64,000 bases of DNA from NCBI RefSeq assembly GCF_042477335.2, contig NC_091257.1:45664501-45728500 (forward strand). Reading direction: 5' to 3'. The DNA comes from Ovis canadensis (Eukaryota > Chordata > Mammalia > Artiodactyla > Bovidae). Below, piece after piece: positions 34,167 to 46,728 of this stretch; within the stretch, counting starts at the first letter, position 1, and every line of letters begins with the position of its first letter. The notes under the pieces are model-generated. The model was not told the origin of the DNA and made no database searches. It saw nothing but the letters and a program-made list of their open reading frames with translations. The position numbers and the translations under genes are program-made.

Positions 34167-36211
34167 TATCCCCTTAAGATTATACAGTGGAAGTGACAAA
34201 TAGATTCAAGGGATTAGATCTGATAGAGTGCCTAAAGGACTATGGACAGAGGTTCATGACACTGAACAGGAGGCAGTGATCAAGACCATCCCCAAGAAAA
34301 AGAAATGCAAAAAGGCAAAATGCTTGTCTGAGGAGGCCTTACAGATAGCTGTGAAAAGAAGAGAAGCAAAAGGCAAAGGAGAATAGGAAAGATATACCCA
34401 TTTGAATGTAAAATTCCAAAGAATGGCAAGGAAAGAAAAGAAAGCCTTCCAAAAACAACAGAATGGGAAAATCTAGAGATCTCTTCAAGAAAATTAGAGA
34501 TATAACACAGGAACATTTCATGCAAAGATAGGCAAAATAAAGGACAGAAATGGTATGGAGAATGGTGTAACAGAATGGTATAACAGAAATAGAAGATATT
34601 AAGAAGAGGTGGCAAGAATTAACAGAATTATATGAAAAAGATCTTCATGCCTCAGAAAACCACGATGGTGTGATCACTCACCTAGAGCCAGACATCCTAG
34701 AATGCAAAGTCAGGTGGGCCTTAGGAAGCATCACTATGACCAAAACTAGTGGAAGTGATTGAATGCCAGTTGAGCTATTTCAAATCCTAAAAGATGATGC
34801 TGTGAAAGTGCTGCACTCAATAATGCCAGCAAATTTGGAAAACTCAGCAGTAGCCACAAGACTGGAAAATGTCAGTTTTCATTCCAATCCCAAAGAAACG
34901 CAATGCCAAAAAATGTTCAAACTACCACACAATTGCACTTATCTCAAGCTAGGAAAGTAATGCTCAAAATTCTCCAAGCCAGGCTTCAACTGTACATGAA
35001 CCATGAACTTCCAGATGTTCAAGCTGGATTTAGAAAAGGCAGAGGAACCAGAGATCAAATTGCCAACACCCTTGGATCACTGAAAAAGCAAGAGAGTTCC
35101 AGAAAAACATCTACTTCTGCTTTATTGACTATGTCAAAGCCTTTGACTCTGTGGACCACAACAAACTGTGGAAAATTCTGAAAGAGATGGGAATACCAGA
35201 CCACCTGACCTGCCTCTTGAGAAATCTGTATGCAGGTCAAGAAGCAACAGTCAGAACTGGACATGGAACAACAGACTGGTTCCAAATCGGGAAAGGAGTA
35301 CGTCAAGCCTATATATTGTCACCCTGCTTATTTAACCTCTACACAGAGTACATCATGAGAAAAGCTGGGCTGGATGAAGCACAGGCTGGAATCAAGATTT
35401 CTGGGAGGAACCTCAGTAACCTCAGATATGCAGATGATACCACCCTTATGGCAGAAAGCGGAGAAGAACTAAAAAGCCTCTTGAAGAAAGTGAAAGAGGA
35501 GAGTGAAAAAGTTGACTTAAAGCTCAACATTCAGAAAACGAAGATCACAGCACCTGGTCCCATCACTTCATGGCAAATAGGTGGGGAAACAATGGAAACC
35601 GTGACAGACTTTATTTTGGGGGGCTCCAAAATCACTTCAGATGGTGACTGTACCTGTCACCAGAAATTAAAAGATGCTTCCTCCTTGGAAGGAAAGTTAT
35701 GACCAACCTAGACAGCATATTAAAGAGCAAAGACATTACTTTGCCAACGAAGGTCTGTCTAGTCAAAGCTATGGTTTTTCCAGTGGTCATGTATGGATGT
35801 GAGATTTGTTGACTATAAAGAAAGCTGAGCACCAAAGAGTTGATGCTTTTGAACTGTGGTGTTGGAGAAGACTCTTGAGAGTCCCTTGGACTGCAAGGAG
35901 GTCCAACCAGTCCATCCTAAAGGAAGTCAATCCTAAATATTCATTGGAAGAACTGATGCTGAAGCTGAAACTGCAACACTTTGGCCACCTGTTGCAAAGA
36001 ACTGATTGATTTGAAAAAACCCTGATGCTGGGAAAGATTGAAGGTGGGAGGAGAAGGGGACGACAGAGGATGAGATGGTTGGGTGGCATCACTGACTCAA
36101 GCAAAATGAGTTTGAGTTTCTCCAGGAGTTGGTGATGGACAGGGAAGCCTGGCATGCTGCAGTCTATGGGGTCGCGGAGAGTCGGACATGTCTGAGCGAC
36201 TGAACTGAACT
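34167..36211 (+). mobile_element. BovB LINE, old, sense, about 2 kb
   Basis: An imperfect 11-base duplication GAATATCATCA / GAATTTCATCA (34156-34166 and 36212-36222) flanks the copy. It covers the RT domain and 3' end but lacks the endonuclease half. Several stops and indels break the frame. The best remaining piece is 35151-35702, with LLRNLYAGQEATVRTG and RYADDT (35427-35438). The C-terminal frame resumes at 35806. Confidence 0.94.
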
Positions 36212-36389
36212 GAATTTCATCAAAAAAATTACATGCCTTCTTTCCCCAAATCCAACATTCGATTAATTTTTCCATCCTAAGAATTAGGACCTATCTATAT
36301 TGACTTGTTTTTATATTTTATGTTTCTAATTTGAAATTTTAATCAAGTCCTTTAAATATGACCTATTATTCAATGTTGGTTTCTGTGTA

Positions 36390-36860
36390 TTTTGATTACC
36401 CACTGCTGTGTAACAAACCATTCCCCCAAAACACAGGTTTTAAATAACAGCTACTTGATTATCTCCCATAATCATAACTGTGTGGGTTAGCCAGACTGTG
36501 CTGGGTTGGCTGTTGCTGGGCCAGCAGTCAGGTGGGATCTTAGTTGGGTTAGAAGGTTCAAGACAACTCATTCATGTGATACCTTCAAGAGACAGCCACA
36601 AGGCTGAGCTCAGTGGGATGATGGGGTGGGGATAAGCCTCTTGCACTACACAGGTAGTCTTAGGGTCTCTCCTTCTCCACATGAGAGGGTAGTCAGACTT
36701 CTTACATTGTAGCTCAAGATTTCCCAAATCACAAAAACAAGCTATTTCCAAAAATGTGAGTCCCCAACTGACATAGCATCATTACCGCCGCATTCTGTTG
36801 GTTAAAGCCAATCTCAGACCAGCTCAGGTTGAGCCTAGAAACAGGCTGCACAAGTGTACG
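36390..36860. repeat. Ancient interspersed repeat, family not assigned
   Basis: It starts GATTACCCACTGCTGTGTAA and ends CCGCCGCATTCTGTTGGTTA, a pattern common to an old mammalian LTR or DNA-transposon repeat. Confidence 0.5.
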
Positions 36861-37224
36861 AATATTGGAAAACACAGTTTACTGAAAACCAGCTATGGAG
36901 ACCAGTTAACACACAGTGTGAAGTGCCTGCATTTAAAGAGGCATTTCTAGGACCAGTTATCCGTGGATAATGAGGACCTCCTGTAGCTGTAATCACTTCA
37001 GTCAGTCATTTCCAAAAGCCCAGTGAGTTGTGATGTCAATTCCAACAGTCAATCTGCTTTTAACAGTCATGGGCCTCAAGTGAAGGAATTCCTTTCTAAG
37101 AAAATTAGTCTCAGTTTGATTCATCAACTCCAATCTCTTATTGTTAGGGGTTTTTTTTAGAGAACAAATTTAGGTTCATTTGCCTAAGGATACTCAGCAA
37201 CTATTTGGAAAAGATACAGTTGGG

Positions 37225-37450
37225 CAAATAATAATAATAATTCAGGACATTTGTCTGGTGCTTTATAATTTACATAATGCTTTTGGGTACCATCTTATTT
37301 GCTTTTCGTTTCAAATATTAAGCAGTAGATCAGGCAGGTCCACCACAGTTTTCAAGTGAGGAGACCAACATATTAGCTCATTGTAAGCTTTAAAATTTTT
37401 CACAGTTACACAGGTGGGCACACTGGAGCCAGAACTTGAAGTTCGGGGTC
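37225..37450 (-). repeat. MIR SINE, antisense
   Basis: AATAATAATAATAATTCAGG, the TTTATAATTTACATAATGCT region and CACAGTTACACAGGTGGGCA follow the order of reverse-strand MIR. It is diverged. Confidence 0.5.
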
Positions 37451-37597
37451 CTTTCAAATCATCCATCCCTCCTAGCCTCCTGGAGAGTCCTCTTTTAAGC
37501 CGAACAGTAGCTGAAACTGAAATTAATTAATTAACTCTCTGTCTCTGACTCTCTCTCATGTATGTAAGTATTCACATGTATATAAAATGTACATTTT

Positions 37598-37703
37598 TTG
37601 GTTTTGGCAACAAGCTTTGTGGGCTCTTACTTCCCCAACCAGGGAGTGAACCCAGGCCCATGTCAGTGACAAGTCCTAACCTCTGGACTTCCAGGGAACT
37701 CCC
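37598..37703 (-). mobile_element. CHR-type SINE fragment, antisense
   Basis: The duplication TAAAATGTACATTTT, 15 bases and perfect (37583-37597 and 37704-37718), flanks a short copy of the CHR head. It is truncated toward its tail side. Confidence 0.92.
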
Positions 37704-37830
37704 TAAAATGTACATTTTAAAAATCATTCTTAAAGTACAGCCTTTATTCATAGTGAATGAATAGCACTAATATTTAATGAAGTTCATTCTTTCACTTTCT
37801 TATTATATGTATACATGTATGCATATCTAT

Positions 37831-37932
37831 CCATTCCAGTATTCTTGCCTGGAGAGTCCCATGGATAGAGGAGCCTGCAGGCTACAGTCCATGGGGTAGT
37901 AAAGAGCTGGACATGGCTGAGTGGCTTAGCAC
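37831..37932 (+). mobile_element. Bov-tA SINE, 5'-truncated, sense
   Basis: A perfect 12-base duplication ATGCATATCTAT (37819-37830 and 37933-37944) flanks the 3' half, from CCATTCCAGTATTCTTGCCT to GGCTTAGC. Confidence 0.93.
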
Positions 37933-38064
37933 ATGCATATCTATATAAAACATACATTTTTTTAAAATGTTACAAAATGTTTTAAAAAGTACTATCTTCA
38001 TGGATAATGATCTCTAGAAAGTCAGTAATATCCACTTCAAGTTCAAGGCTATCACCAAAACATG

Positions 38065-38205
38065 GATGTCATCTAGAAGTCATCTGGTCAACCCCTTCAT
38101 TTCACAGACCGGGAAACAGACTCAAGAGTGTGAAGTTATCTGCCCAAAGTCATACAGCTGTTTAGTGGCAGAGCCAAGAGTTTTGACACTAACCAAACTG
38201 TTCTT
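38065..38205 (-). repeat. MIR-like repeat, antisense
   Basis: ATTTCACAGACCGGGAAACA, GCCCAAAGTCATACAGCTGT and TAGTGGCAGAGCCAAGAGTT match the reverse strand of MIR-type repeats. Confidence 0.55.
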
Positions 38206-38835
38206 CCAATTAAACGAAGCCACCTCAAAAACAGCCTCCCAGATGAAACTGTGTGAGGAATAGAGATGTTTTGTGGTTAAGATATTAATTTAATTTGCCA
38301 GGAATTAAAAGTAACACAAATTGTAAGACTCTTAATGACTAAATACAGTTAAGGACCAGCTGTGCAATTTGCTCAAAATATTGCTGTTTCCAAGAGACAA
38401 CCTAGTGCTGGGAATCCACAGAAGAAAAACAAAATCCTCTATAATAAGCTGAGCACTAACTTCACCTCAGAGAGTTCATTACAAAGAAAAAGAAGTTCTA
38501 ACTATTGCATCCAAGAGCTTGTCCTATGTTTCATTTCCAAGAGTATATGTTAGCAAAATCAAAAAGTTTGCATCAAACATTCTCAGCACTGAATGTGGAA
38601 ACTTCTTCTGAGAATGAGAAGGGCTAAGAAGAGTTAACATCTTAGTTTTTCAAATGAAGAAAAACACAAAGATCCATTCAGTTCTGCAGACATTATTTTG
38701 CCAACATTGCAAAACTATTACTTATATTACAACATTAAGCAGTAAACAATATTGTATTTTGGCCTCAGTAGAAAGAAATATTTTTTTCCTCTCTTCCACC
38801 CTCTTCCATACACCCCTCCTCTCTCCCTTTCTTTT
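38206..38835. other. Unassigned intronic sequence
   Basis: No feature is recognised. Confidence 0.4.
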
Positions 38836-39053
38836 ATTGTTGTTGTTGTTGTTGTTCAGTTGCTAAGTCGTGTCCAACTCTTTGCAACCCCATGGAATGC
38901 AGGACACCAGGCTTCCCTGTCCTTCACTATCTCTTGGAGTTTGCTCAAACTCATGTCCCTTGAGTTGGTGATAGCATCCAACTATCTCCTCCTCTGTTGC
39001 CCTCTTCTCCTGTTGCCTTCAATCCTTCCCAGCATCAGGGTCTCTTCCAGTTG
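38836..39053 (-). mobile_element. BovB 3' terminal fragment, antisense, with (TTG)n
   Basis: (TTG)7 at 38836-38856 leads into TCAGTTGCTAAGTCGTGTCC and the BovB 3' segment, ending near CAGCATCAGGGTCTCTTCC. Confidence 0.88.
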
Positions 39054-39455
39054 AGGGGAATATATTTTCTGTTTGTTGCCTAAACAGGTAATAGATTCAA
39101 GAAGCCAGTGGTATCATTTATCATAGCTATAATGTATGTGACTTGAAGAGTTGACCAGTTAGCACATGTCTGACTAAATTAGAATCAATGAAGCTATAGG
39201 CTCCATCCCTTTAGTCGAGAGCGCCATGTAATTTCTGGGTTTAATAATCACATGAATGATTTGTCAGTTTAGAGGAACTGTTCGCATTAAGGAGCACAGG
39301 ATCAGGAAGGGCGGAGCTGACCTAGAGGAGGGTACCTTTGCCAAGCACGCTCATCTGTGACCAAATTTTTCTAGGAATGTCACACCTGCGGTACATCTCT
39401 GCTGCCATCTTCATATTTGTTGTTTGAGATTTGGAAATATCCCCAGTTTGGCTCT
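39054..39455. other. Unassigned intronic sequence
   Basis: No feature is recognised. Confidence 0.4.
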
Positions 39456-39469
39456 TTTACTTTCTTTAG

Positions 39470-42400
39470 TTCAGTTCAATCATTTAGTTCAGTCACTCAG
39501 TCAAGTCCAACTCTTTGTGACCCCATGAATCGCAGCACGCCAGGCCTCCCTGTCCATCACCAACTCCCGGAGTTCACTCAGACTCACGTCCATCAAGTCA
39601 GTGATGCCATCCAGCCATCTCATCCTCTGTCGTCCCCTTCTCCTCCTGCCCCCAATCCCTCCCAGTATCAGAGTCTTTTCCAATGAGTCAACTCTTCGCA
39701 TGAGGTGGCCAAAGTATCGGAACTTCAGCTTTAGCATCATTCCTTCCAAAGAAATCCCAGGGCTGATCTCCTTGCAGTCCAAGGGACTCTCAAGAGTCTT
39801 CTTCAACACCACAGTTCAAAAGCATCAACTCTTTGGCACTAGCTTTCTTCACAGTCCAACTCTCACATCCATACATGACCACTGGAAAAACCATAGCCTT
39901 GACTAGACGGATCGTTGTTGGCAAAATAGTGTCTCTGCTTTTTAATGTGCTATCTAGGTTGGTCATAACTTTTCTTCCAAGGAGTAAGTGCCTTTAAATT
40001 TCATGACTGCAGTCACCATCTGCAGTGATTTTGGAGCCCAAAAATATAAAGTCTGACACTGTTTCCACTGTTTCCCCATCTATTTCCCATGAAGTGATGG
40101 GACCAGATGCCATGATCTTTGTTTTCTGAATGTTGAGCTTTAAGCCAACTTTTTTGCTCTCCTCTTTCACTTTCATCAAGAGGCTTTTTAGTTCTTCTCT
40201 GCTTTCTGCCATAAGGGTGGTATCATCTGCATATCTGAAGTTATTGATATTTCTCCTGGCAATTTTGATTCCAGCTTGTGTTTCTTCCAGCCGAACGTTT
40301 CTCATGATGTACTCTGCATAGAAGATAAATAAGCAGGGTGACAATATACAGCCTTTTCCTATTTGGAACCAGTCTGTTGTTCCATGTCCAGTTCTAACTG
40401 TTGCTTCCTGACCTGCATACAGATTTCTCAAGAGGCAGGTCAGGTGGTCTGGTATTCTCATCTCTTTCAGAACTTTCCACAGTCTATTGTGGTCCACGCA
40501 GTCAAAGGCTTTGGCATAGTAAATAAAGCAGAAATAGAACTCTCTTTCTGGAACTCTCTTGCTTTGTCAATGATCCAGCAGATGCTGGCAATTTGATCTC
40601 TGGTTCCTCTGCCTTTTCTAAAACCAGCTTGAACATCAGGAAGTTCACGGTTCATGTATTGCTGAAGCCTGGCTTGGAGAATTTTGAGCATTACTTTACT
40701 AGCATGTGAGATGAATACAATTGTGCAGTAGTTTGAGCATTCTTTGGCATTGCCTTTCTTTGGGATTGGAATGAAAACTGACCTTTTCCAGTCCTGTGGC
40801 CACTGCTGAGTTTTCCAAATTTGCTGGCATATTGAGTGCAGCACTTTCACAGCATCATCTTTCAGGATTTGAAATAGCTCAACTGGAATTCCATCACCTC
40901 CACCAGCTTTGGTCGTAGTGATGCTTTCTAAGGCCCACTTGACTTCACATTCCAGGATGTCTGGCTCTCGGTGAGTGATCACACCATCGTGATTATCTGG
41001 GTCATGAAGATCTTTTTTGATCTTTTTGATCTGTTTATTCTTGCCACCTCCTCTTAATATCTTCTGCTTCTGTTAGGTCCATACCATTTCTGTCCTTTAT
41101 CGAGCCCATCTTTGCATGAAATGTTCCCTTGGTATCTCTAATTTTCTTGAAGAGATCTCTAGTCTTTCCCATTCTCTTCTTTTCCTCTATTGCTTTGCAT
41201 TGATCACTGAAGAAGGCTTTCTTATCTCTTCTTGCTGTTCTTTGGAACTCTGCATTCAGATGCTTATATCTTTCCTTTTCTCCTTTGCTTTTCGCTTCTC
41301 TTCTTTTCACAGCTATTTGTAAGGCCTCCCCAGACAAGCCATTTTGCTTTTTTGCATTTCTTTTCCATGAGGATGGTCTTGATCCCTGTCTCCTGTACAA
41401 TGTCATGAACTTCAGTCCATGGTTCATCAGGCACTCTGTCTATCAGATCTAGGCCCTTAAATCTATTTCTCACATCCACTGTATAATCATAAAGGATTTG
41501 ATTTAGGTCACATCTGAATGGTCTAGTGGTTTTCCCTACTTTCTTCAATTTAAGTCTGAATTTGGCAATAAGGAGTTCATGATCTGAGCCACAGTCAGCT
41601 CCTGGTCTTGTTTTTGTTGACTGTATACAGCTTGTCCATCTTTGGCTGCAAAGAATAGAATCAATCTGATTTCAGTGTTGACCATCTGGTGATGTCCATG
41701 TGTAGAGTCTTCTCTTGTGTTGTTGGAAGAGGGTGTTTGCTATGACCAGTGCATTTTCTTGGCAAAACTCTATTAGTCTTTGCCCTGCTTCATTCCATAT
41801 TCCAAGGCCAAATTTGCCTGTTACTCCAGGTGTTCCTTGACTTCCTACTTTTGCATTCCAGTCCCCTATAATGAAAACGACATCTTTTTGGGGTGTTAGT
41901 TCTAAAAGGTCTTGTAGGTCTTCATAGAACCGTCCAACTTCAGCTTTTTCAACATTACTGGTTGGGGCATAGATTTGGATTACTGTGATATTGAATGGTT
42001 TGCCTTGGAAATGAACAGGGATCATTCTGTCATTTTTGAGATTGCATCCAAGTACTGCATTTCGGACTCTTTTGTTGACCATGATGGCTACTTCATTTCT
42101 TCTGAGGGATTCCTGCCCACAGTAGTAGATATAATGGTCATCTGAGTTAAATTCACCCATTCCAGTCCATTTTAGTTCACTGATTCCTAGAATGTCGACG
42201 TTCACTCTTGCCATCTCTTGTTTGACCACTTCCAATTTGCCTTGATTCATGGACCTGACATTCCAGGTTCCTATGCAATACTGCTCTTTACAGCATCGGA
42301 TCTTGCTTCTATCACCAGTCACATGCACAACTGGGTATTGTTTTTGCTTTGGCTCCATCCCTTCATTCTTTCTGGAGTTATTTCTCCACTGATCTCCAGT

Positions 42401-42735
42401 AGCATATTGGGCACCTAATGACCTGGGGGGTTCCTCTTTCAGTATCCTATCATTTTGCCTTTTCATACTGTTCATGGGGTTCTCAAGGCAAGAAAACTGA
42501 AGTGGTTTGCCATTCCCTTCTCCAGCAGACCACATTCTGTCAGACCTCTCCACCATGACCTGCCCGTCTTGGGTGGCCTCCTGGGCATGGCTTGGTTTCA
42601 TTGAGTTAGACAAGGCTGTGGTCCTAGTGTGATTAGATTGACTAGTTTTCTGTGAGTATGGTTTCAGTGTGTCTGCCCTCTGATGCCCTCTTGCAACACC
42701 TACCATGTTACTTGGGTTTCTCTTACCTTCTCTTA
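39470..42735 (-). mobile_element. Full-length or near full-length BovB (RTE) LINE
   Basis: The 3.27-kb body is bounded by TTTACTTTCTTTAG (39456-39469) and TTTACTTTCTTAG (42736-42748), an imperfect target-site duplication. The reverse strand encodes an APE-like endonuclease at 41672-42706 (344 codons) with GTWNVRS, ISELKW, QIYAPTS and GDWNAKVG motifs. That frame ends at a TGA that was probably an arginine CGA. RT pieces follow in changing frames: 41264-41548, 41035-41427, 40467-40982 and 39994-40497, the last with RYADDT near 40222-40233. The C-terminus is at 39501-39812. The frame is broken by at least one stop and several small indels, so the copy is inactive. The length equals that usual for BovB. 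Confidence 0.96.
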
Positions 42736-42849
42736 TTTACTTTCTTAGTCAAATAGAAGAAAGAAACTGGGGGATGAAACCCACCATCTTCCTTTGAGTT
42801 GTAGATACAAGTTGCTCATTTGTATCCCTGAGTGGTTTTTGTTGTTGTT

Positions 42850-42955
42850 TTTTCATTTCTATTTTTTGGCCTCACTGCGCAGCATGTGGCATTGAACCTG
42901 TGCCCCCTGCAGTGGAAGCCGAGTGCCAAACTCTGGACCACCAAAGGAAGTCCAT
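42850..42955 (-). mobile_element. CHR-type SINE fragment, antisense
   Basis: TGGCATTGAACCTGTGCCCC and CTCTGGACCACCAAAGGAAG are the reverse strand of the CHR head. Confidence 0.7.
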
Positions 42956-43760
42956 GACTTTGTTTTATTTATGTCACAGTTTGAAGAGCTTGCTGAGTCC
43001 CATTACTGCTCTGTGTACTGAGGTTGTCGGATTTCTTTTTCTTTATTCAGGCATGGCTATTGATCTTTGGACAGTGTTTAATAGGAAAACTTATAAATCT
43101 CCACACAGTAGAGCCACTTAACCATAAATATTTGGGTAAGTGGACATGCGGTAACGTGTGTGAAGAGAGATTCCTTGCGTCACTATTGTTCAGCCACCCG
43201 ACCGATGCTGCCTGAGAGGAGGCGTGTCAAAGTCTTGAACCTGCGCATGATGGAAGTATTCAAACAAAGTATTAGGTGGTGTTTAAAATATTTTAGTCAC
43301 AAATCAAATGTCAGCCATAAGTACAGCTTTTATGGAGCACTGCCGCTCTGTATGATGTCACCCATAAAAAATAGAAGTGCCCACACATTTCCATCAGACA
43401 GCACTTTTCTCTAAGGAACCCATTTATTTGGGGGATTCTTTTATAGCATCAGCAAGGCCAGTGAGAAACTTCCATCTGCTGTACTTCTTTCTGCTTCTGC
43501 TGGCTCACCATCTCCACTGGCGTCCAGCTCAGACAAAGCCACCACCTCCTTTTGTCCAGATTCTACCCACACCCCGCTGGTGTCCGCAGGCACACTGGCC
43601 GCCCTTCTGTCCATTCTCCACACAGTTGCCAGGTTATTCAGATCATATCTTCTCCTGCACAAAACTCTGAAATGCTTTCCCTTTTTTTAAAAAAAAATGT
43701 GTTAGGGTTTGACTAGGGAAAGGAAACAACTCTAAGTGAGATGGACCAAGAGATTGATTC
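42956..43760. other. Unassigned intronic sequence
   Basis: No exon is recognised. 43140-43250 has several CpGs but no island. Short overlapping frames at 43160-43670 show no family features. Confidence 0.4.
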
Positions 43761-44524
43761 AGTCAGTTCAGTTCAGTCGCCAAGTCGTGTCTGACTCTTT
43801 GTGACCCCATGGACTGCAGCACTCCATGCTTCCCTGTCCATCACCAATTCCTGGAGCTTGCTCAAACTCATGCCATCCAACCACTTCAACCTTTGTCGTC
43901 CCCTTCTCCTCCTGCCTTCAATCTTCCCCAGCATCAGGATCTTTTCCAGTGAGTCAGTTCTTTGCATCAGGTGGCCAAATATTGCAGTTTCAGCTTCAGC
44001 ATCAGTCTTTCCAATGACTATTCAGGACTGATGTCTTTAGGATGGACTGACAGGACCTCCTTGCAGTCCAAGGGACCCTCAAGAATCTTCTCTAACACCA
44101 CAGTTCAAAAGCATCAATTCTTTGATGCTCAGCTTTCTTTATAGTCCAGCTCTCACATCCATACATGACTACTGGAAAAACCATAGCTTTGACTAGACAG
44201 ACCTTTGTTGGCAAAGTAATGTCTTTGCTTTTTAATATGCTGTCTAAGTTGGTCATAGCTTTTCTTTCAAGGAGCATGCATCTTTTAATTTCATGGCTGA
44301 AGACACCATCTGCAGTGATTTTGGAGCCCCCAAATATAAAATCTACCACTGTTTCCATTGTTTCCCCATCTATTTCCCATGAAGTGATAAGACCAGATGC
44401 CATGATCTTCAGTTTCTGAATGTTGAGTTTTAAGCCAACTTTTTCACTCTCCTCTTTCACTTTCATCAAGAGGCTCTTTAATTCTTCACTTTCTGCCATA
44501 AGGGTGGTATCTTCTGCATATCTG

Positions 44525-44801
44525 CTGCTGCTGCTGCTGCTAAATCACTTCAGTCGTGTCCAACTCTGTGCGACCCCATAGATGGCAGCCCACCAGGCTC
44601 CCTCATCCCTGGGATTCTCCAGGCAAGAACACTGGAGTGGGTTTCCATTTCCTTCTCCAATGCATGAAAGTGAAAAGTAAAAGTGAAGTCACTCAGTCGT
44701 GTCCAACTCTTAGCGACCCCATGGATTGCAGCCCACCAGGCTCCTCCATCCATGGGATTTTCCAGGCAAGAGTACTAGAGTGGGGTGCCATTGCCTTCTC
44801 C
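44525..44801 (-). mobile_element. BOV-A2 (dimeric) SINE, antisense, inserted in BovB
   Basis: A near-perfect duplication CTGCATATCTG / CTGCATATATG (44514-44524 and 44802-44812) flanks it. Two related monomers, each with CACTCAGTCGTGTCCAACTC- and CCAGGCAAGA-type blocks, are joined by GTGAAAAGTAAAAGTG. It starts with (TGC)n. The layout is that of BOV-A2, an SINE of ruminants. Confidence 0.94.
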
Positions 44802-45494
44802 CTGCATATATGAGGTTATTGATATTTCTCCCAGCAATCTTGATTCCAGTTTGTGCCTCATCCCGCCCAGAATTTCACATGATGTACTCTGCATATAAGT
44901 TAAATAAGCAGGGTGACAATATACAGCCTTGACATAGTCCTTTCCTGATTTGGAACAAGTCTATTGTTCCATGTCCAGTTCTGACTATTGCTTCTTGACC
45001 TGCATACAGATTTCTCAAGAGGCAGGTCAGGTGGTCTGGTATTCCCATCTCTTTCAGAATTTTCCACAGTTGGTTGTGGTCCACACAGTCAAAGGCTTTG
45101 ACATAGTCAATAAAGCAGAAGTGGATATTTTTCTGGAACTCTCTGCTTTTTCAGTGATCCAAAGGGTGTTGGCAATTTGATCTCTGGTTCCTCTGCCTTT
45201 TATAAATCCAGCTTGAACATCTGGAAGTTCATGGTTCACATACAACTGAAGCCTGGCTTGGAGAATTTTAAGCATTACTTTCCTAGCTTGTGAGATGAGT
45301 GCAATTGTGTGGTAGCTGAACATTCTTTGGCATTGCTTTTCTTTGGGATTGGAATGAAAACTGACCTTTTCCAGTCCTGTGGCCACTGCTGAGTTTTCCA
45401 AATTTGCTGGCATTACTGAGTGCAGCACTTTCACAGCATCATCTTTTAGGATTTGAATTAGCTCAGCTGGCATTCAATCACTTCCACTAGTTTT

Positions 45495-46406
45495 TTTTCT
45501 TTTTCTTTTAAAATTTATTTATTTATTTTTTAAATTTTAAAATCTTTAATTCTCACATGCGTTCCCAAACATGAACCCCCCTCCCACCTCCGTCCCCATA
45601 ACATCTCTCTGGGTCATCCCCATGCACCAGCCCCAAGCATGCTGTATCCTGCGTCAGACATAGACTGGTGATTCAATTCTTACATGATAGTATACATGTT
45701 AGAATGCCATTCTCCCACATCATCCCACCCTCTCCCTCTCCCTCTGAGTCCAAAAGTCCGTTATACACATCTGTGTCTTTTTTCCTGTCTTGCATACAAG
45801 GTTGTCATTGCCATCTTCCTAAATTCCATATATATGTGTTAGTATACTGTATTGGTGTTTTTCTTTCTGGCTTACTTCACTCTGTATAATCGGCTCCAGT
45901 TTCATCCATCTCATCAGAACTGATTCAAATGAATTCTTTTTAACCGCTGAGTAATACTCCATTGTGTATATGTACCACAGCTTTCTTATCCATTCATCTG
46001 CTGATGGACATCTAGGTTGTTTCCATGTCCTGGCTATTATAAACAGTGCTGCGATGAACATTGGGGTACATGTGTCTCTTTCAATTCTGGTTTCCTCGGT
46101 GTGTATGCCCAGCAGTGGGATTGCTGGGTCATAAGGTAGTTCTATTTGCAATTTTTTAAGGAATCTCCACACTGTTCTCCATAGTGGCTGTACTAGTTTG
46201 CATTCCCACCAACAGTGTAGGAGGGTTCCCTTTTCTCCACACCCTCTCCAGCATTTATTGCTTGCAGATTTTTGGATCGCAGACATTCTGACTGGTGTGA
46301 AGTGGTACCTCATTGTGGTTTTGATTTGCATTTCTCTAATAATGAGTGATGTTGAGCATCTTTTCATGTGTTTGTTAGCCATCTGTATGTCTTCTTTGGA
46401 GAAATT
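45495..46406 (-). mobile_element. Young bovine L1, 5'-truncated, antisense, inserted in BovB
   Basis: A perfect 17-base duplication TCACTTCCACTAGTTTT (45478-45494 and 46407-46423) flanks it. The poly(T) and 3' UTR come first. The reverse strand then has an unbroken 187-codon ORF2 C-terminus (45819-46382) with [20 protein letters not shown], the zinc-finger-like CCHC region, and [11 protein letters not shown]. The unbroken frame and perfect duplication point to a recent insertion. Confidence 0.96.
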
Positions 46407-46728
46407 TCACTTCCACTAGTTTTGATCATAGTGATGCTTCCTAAAGCCCACTTGACTTCGCATTCCAAGATGTCTGGCTCTAGGTGAGTGATCACACCAT
46501 AGTGATTTTCTGGGTCGTGAAGATCTTTTTTCCGTAGTTCTTCTGTGTATTCTTGCCACTTCTTCTTAATATCTTCTGCTTCTTTTAGGTCCAGACCATT
46601 TCTGTCTTTATTGTGCCCATCTTTGCATGAAATGTTCCCTTGGTACCTCTAATTTTCTTGAAGAGATCTCTAGTCTTTCCCATTCTGTTGTTTTCCTTTA
46701 TTTCTTTGCATTGATCACTGAGAAAGGC

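Larger units (their letters stand above)
43765..46728 (-). mobile_element. BovB LINE interrupted by BOV-A2 and L1
   Basis: BovB segments lie at 43765-44524, 44802-45494 and 46424-46728, all antisense and collinear with the consensus. The RT frame piece at 44092-44499 holds the C-terminal part. The catalytic motif is altered to YAED at about 44509-44520, and the BOV-A2 inserted beside it. The last RT piece is 45054-45473. The element is 5'-truncated near 46728. Confidence 0.93.

Noticed and set aside
41672..42706. Independent cellular endonuclease gene
   Set aside because: The 344-codon frame is the BovB endonuclease domain inside a complete BovB element.
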